DNA from: Sphingomonas sp. DG1-23
GTDB taxonomy: Bacteria > Pseudomonadota > Alphaproteobacteria > Sphingomonadales > Sphingomonadaceae
Assembly (NCBI RefSeq): GCF_030730875.1
Contig: NZ_JAVAMA010000006.1
Coordinates: forward strand, 232,845-296,844
Direction: 5' to 3'
Length of the DNA: 64,000 bases
Made by a program: the position numbers and the translations under genes
Notes under the pieces: model-generated
Database searches by the model: none
Told to the model about the DNA's origin: nothing
Seen by the model: the letters and a program-made list of their open reading frames with translations, nothing else
In this document: piece after piece, positions 62,256-64,000 of the stretch
Layout of the letters: every line of letters starts with the position of its first letter
Numbering within the stretch: the first letter of the stretch is position 1

Positions 62256-63845
62256 TCAGTGCCCCGCCGCCGCTGGATCGGGCTTTTCGATCGGTCGGCC
62301 TTTGGGGCGGCGCAGGAACAGGACCAAGGGCACCGACAGTGCCGTCACGATCGCCATGCCCCAGAAATCGTTGAGATAGCCGATCATCATCGCTTGGCGA
62401 TTGATCTCGGCATTGGCCATTGCATAAGCGGTCTCGCCGACTCCGCCCAAGGCCTGCAGGAAATTGGGATCGAGACCGTCGAGCGCCTGCGCCGAGACGT
62501 GCGGCGCCAGCGCGGCATGGCTGGTCTGGATGCTGCGCGCGAGCACCGTGGTCACCAACGAGATGCCCACCGACGCGCCGATGTTGCGTGTCAGGTTCAT
62601 CAGGCTCGACCCTTCGGTGCGATATTGCGGGGGCAAAGTGGCGAAGGCCATGCCCTGGAGCGGCATGAAGATCATCCCCAGGCCCAGCCCCTGGACGAAG
62701 CCAGAGATGACGATCGGCGTGGAATCCATTTCGAGCGACCAGTGCGTCATCTGCCATAGCGAGCCCGCGGCAATGAGGAAGCCGGTGCCGACCAGCCAGC
62801 GCGGGTCGACCCCGCGCTGCACCAGTTGCGCCGAGATCGCCATGGTCAGCACCACGCCGACGCCGCGCGGCATCAGCAGCACCCCGGTGTCGAACACCGA
62901 ATGGCCGTAGAGCGACTGGAGCATCGGCGGGAGCAGCGCCATCGTCGCCATCATCACCACGCCGATCACCAGCATGAACAGCACCGCGGTGACGAGGTTG
63001 CGGTTCTTCCACAGGTCGCGCTCGAACATCGGATTCTTGGCAGTGAACATGTGTACCGTGAACATCCAGAAGGCGATGATCGCGATCAGCATCTCGATCC
63101 ACACTTCGGTCGACTGGAACCAGTCCTCGGTCTGGCCGCGATCGAGCATCAGCTGGAGCCCGGCGATGCCGAGCGAGAGCATCGAGAAACCGAAAATGTC
63201 GAACTGGCGCTTGCGGACGGGGCGCGACGGCAGCAGCCACCACAGGATCGCGATGCAGATCACGCCGAGCGGCAGATTGACGTAGAACACCCAGCGCCAG
63301 TTGAAATTGTCGGTCAGCCAGCCGCCGATCACCGGGCCCATGATCGGCCCGACCATGATCCCCATACCCCAGATCGACATCGCCTTGGCCTGCCGTTCGG
63401 GCGGGTTGATGTCGAGCATGACGGTCTGGCTCAACGGGTTCATGAAGGCGGCGGAGACGCCCTGGAGCAAGCGGAACAAGACCATCTGCTCGAGATTCTG
63501 TGCGAGGCCGCACAGTGCCGAGGCGATGATGAAGCCGACGGTCGAGATCAGGAACAGATTGCGCGAGCCGATCCGGTCGGAAAGCCAGCCGGTGATCGGG
63601 ATCGCGATCGCCGAGGCGACGATATAGCTGGTCAGCACCCAGGTGACCGTATCGGCGGTCGCGCCGAGCGAGGTCTGCATATGGGGAAGGGCGACATTGG
63701 CGATCGTCGTGTCGAGAATCTGCATGATCGTCGCCAGCATCACGCCGAAGGTGAGCAGACCGCGATTGGTCACGGGAAGCGCAGCGACGCCCGGCTGCGG
63801 TGCGGACGGCGCCGCGGCGGGCTGGGCGGGGCGGGCAGTGGCCAT
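62256..63845 (-). CDS. emrB: DHA2-family multidrug exporter, EmrB type
   Basis: The 529-residue major facilitator protein has fourteen predicted membrane helices. Typical motifs are MQILDTTIANVALPHMQTSL in helix 1, GWLSDRIGSRNLFLIST (motif A), RLLQGVSAAFMNPLSQTVML and GPIMGPVIGGWLTDNFNWRW (motif C). It expels hydrophobic compounds with an EmrA-like adaptor and an outer-membrane channel. I chose the ATG at 63845 because the protein family starts near here. The frame, however, is open upstream to the window edge. Confidence 0.93.
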   Translation of the reverse strand: MATARPAQPAAAPSAPQPGVAALPVTNRGLLTFGVMLATIMQILDTTIANVALPHMQTSLGATADTVTWVLTSYIVASAIAIPITGWLSDRIGSRNLFLISTVGFIIASALCGLAQNLEQMVLFRLLQGVSAAFMNPLSQTVMLDINPPERQAKAMSIWGMGIMVGPIMGPVIGGWLTDNFNWRWVFYVNLPLGVICIAILWWLLPSRPVRKRQFDIFGFSMLSLGIAGLQLMLDRGQTEDWFQSTEVWIEMLIAIIAFWMFTVHMFTAKNPMFERDLWKNRNLVTAVLFMLVIGVVMMATMALLPPMLQSLYGHSVFDTGVLLMPRGVGVVLTMAISAQLVQRGVDPRWLVGTGFLIAAGSLWQMTHWSLEMDSTPIVISGFVQGLGLGMIFMPLQGMAFATLPPQYRTEGSSLMNLTRNIGASVGISLVTTVLARSIQTSHAALAPHVSAQALDGLDPNFLQALGGVGETAYAMANAEINRQAMMIGYLNDFWGMAIVTALSVPLVLFLRRPKGRPIEKPDPAAAGH

Positions 63846-64000
63846 GGGTTCGTCTCTTTTACACGTCGTGCCGGCTTTTGCCCGGACGACGACGGGGCGT
63901 TTTCTCTGGTTCCGCGGATCGAGCTCGACGTCCGACGACAGGCCGGCGGTCTGTGCGCGCGGGCCCTTTTTCTCGGTCGCGAGGCGCGCTGGCACGCGCT
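63846..64000 (-). other. Possible 3' end of an EmrA-like adaptor gene, open in frame into emrB
   Basis: The minus-strand frame that runs into emrB has no stop before the window edge. It reads RVPARLATEKKGPR, then AGLSSDVELDPRNQ, which resembles the C-terminal AGLSVDVEID of EmrA/HlyD adaptors, and then a basic stretch before the emrB methionine. This suggests the upstream adaptor gene runs close to or through emrB, or that a frameshift hides its stop. Only 155 bp are visible, so the call is weak. Confidence 0.35.

Overview
The window is high-GC DNA from an alphaproteobacterium, most likely a member of the Sphingomonadaceae (Sphingomonas or a close relative). The reasons are the very large TonB-dependent receptors of the Caulobacter/Sphingomonas type, flavin-dependent halogenases encoded next to them, a SapC/cupin/halogenase operon, GTG starts with GTGA or ATGA overlaps, and several dispersed GC-rich inverted repeats between genes. 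I saw no tRNA, rRNA, CRISPR array, insertion sequence or phage gene.

Layout. (1) 1-3153, minus strand: a CecR-YbhG-YbhF type regulator, adaptor and ABC ATPase operon cut by the left edge, with a perfect 16-bp palindrome upstream. (2) 3303-10889: a TetR regulator followed by a MexEF-OprN-like RND efflux operon (small coupled protein, adaptor, pump, outer-membrane lipoprotein) whose promoter carries two matching inverted repeats. (3) 10978-12168: an M19 dipeptidase lipoprotein. (4) 12414-19169: first receptor/halogenase module (TonB receptor, terminator, two flavin-dependent halogenase homologues, secreted unknown). (5) 19214-25041: non-phosphorylating L-fucose catabolism (fuconate dehydratase, mutarotase, aldo/keto reductase, SDR, IclR regulator, FucP permease). 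(6) 25238-31965: a glycosidase-like protein, a Gfo/Idh/MocA oxidoreductase and L-lactate dehydrogenase on the minus strand, divergent from a GH43 enzyme. (7) 32228-38741: second receptor/halogenase module (TonB receptor, terminator, SapC, JmjC-like cupin, halogenase). (8) 38763-40582: lipoprotein and L,D-transpeptidase. (9) 40876-47742: SGNH hydrolase, GH97, cupin and three Gfo/Idh/MocA oxidoreductases. (10) 47835-51984: hybrid histidine kinase with an ethylene-receptor-like membrane domain, converging on an NAD synthesis pair (nadE, pncC). (11) 52075-53809: two divergent L,D-transpeptidases. (12) 53860-58605: methionine salvage (mtnB-D-C-A) plus an aminotransferase that probably closes the cycle. 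(13) 58690-64000: small membrane protein, asd with a structured leader, a chemoreceptor and an EmrB-type exporter.

How it fits together. Regions 4 to 9 look like one extended glycan-use territory: two outer-membrane receptors for import, glycosidases and a SGNH esterase for cutting, FucP and the fucose pathway for uptake and catabolism, and LldD for the L-lactate that pathway releases. Three promoters in this territory carry a similar LacI/GalR-type operator (12294, 30346, 32140) although no LacI gene is in view. The halogenase homologues keep every catalytic motif I can check yet sit in receptor operons rather than in a natural-product cluster, so their job is the main open question. A second notable point is that intergenic repeats appear to have been built into the 5' ends of at least three genes (ybhF, the glycosidase at 27445, GH97 at 41589).
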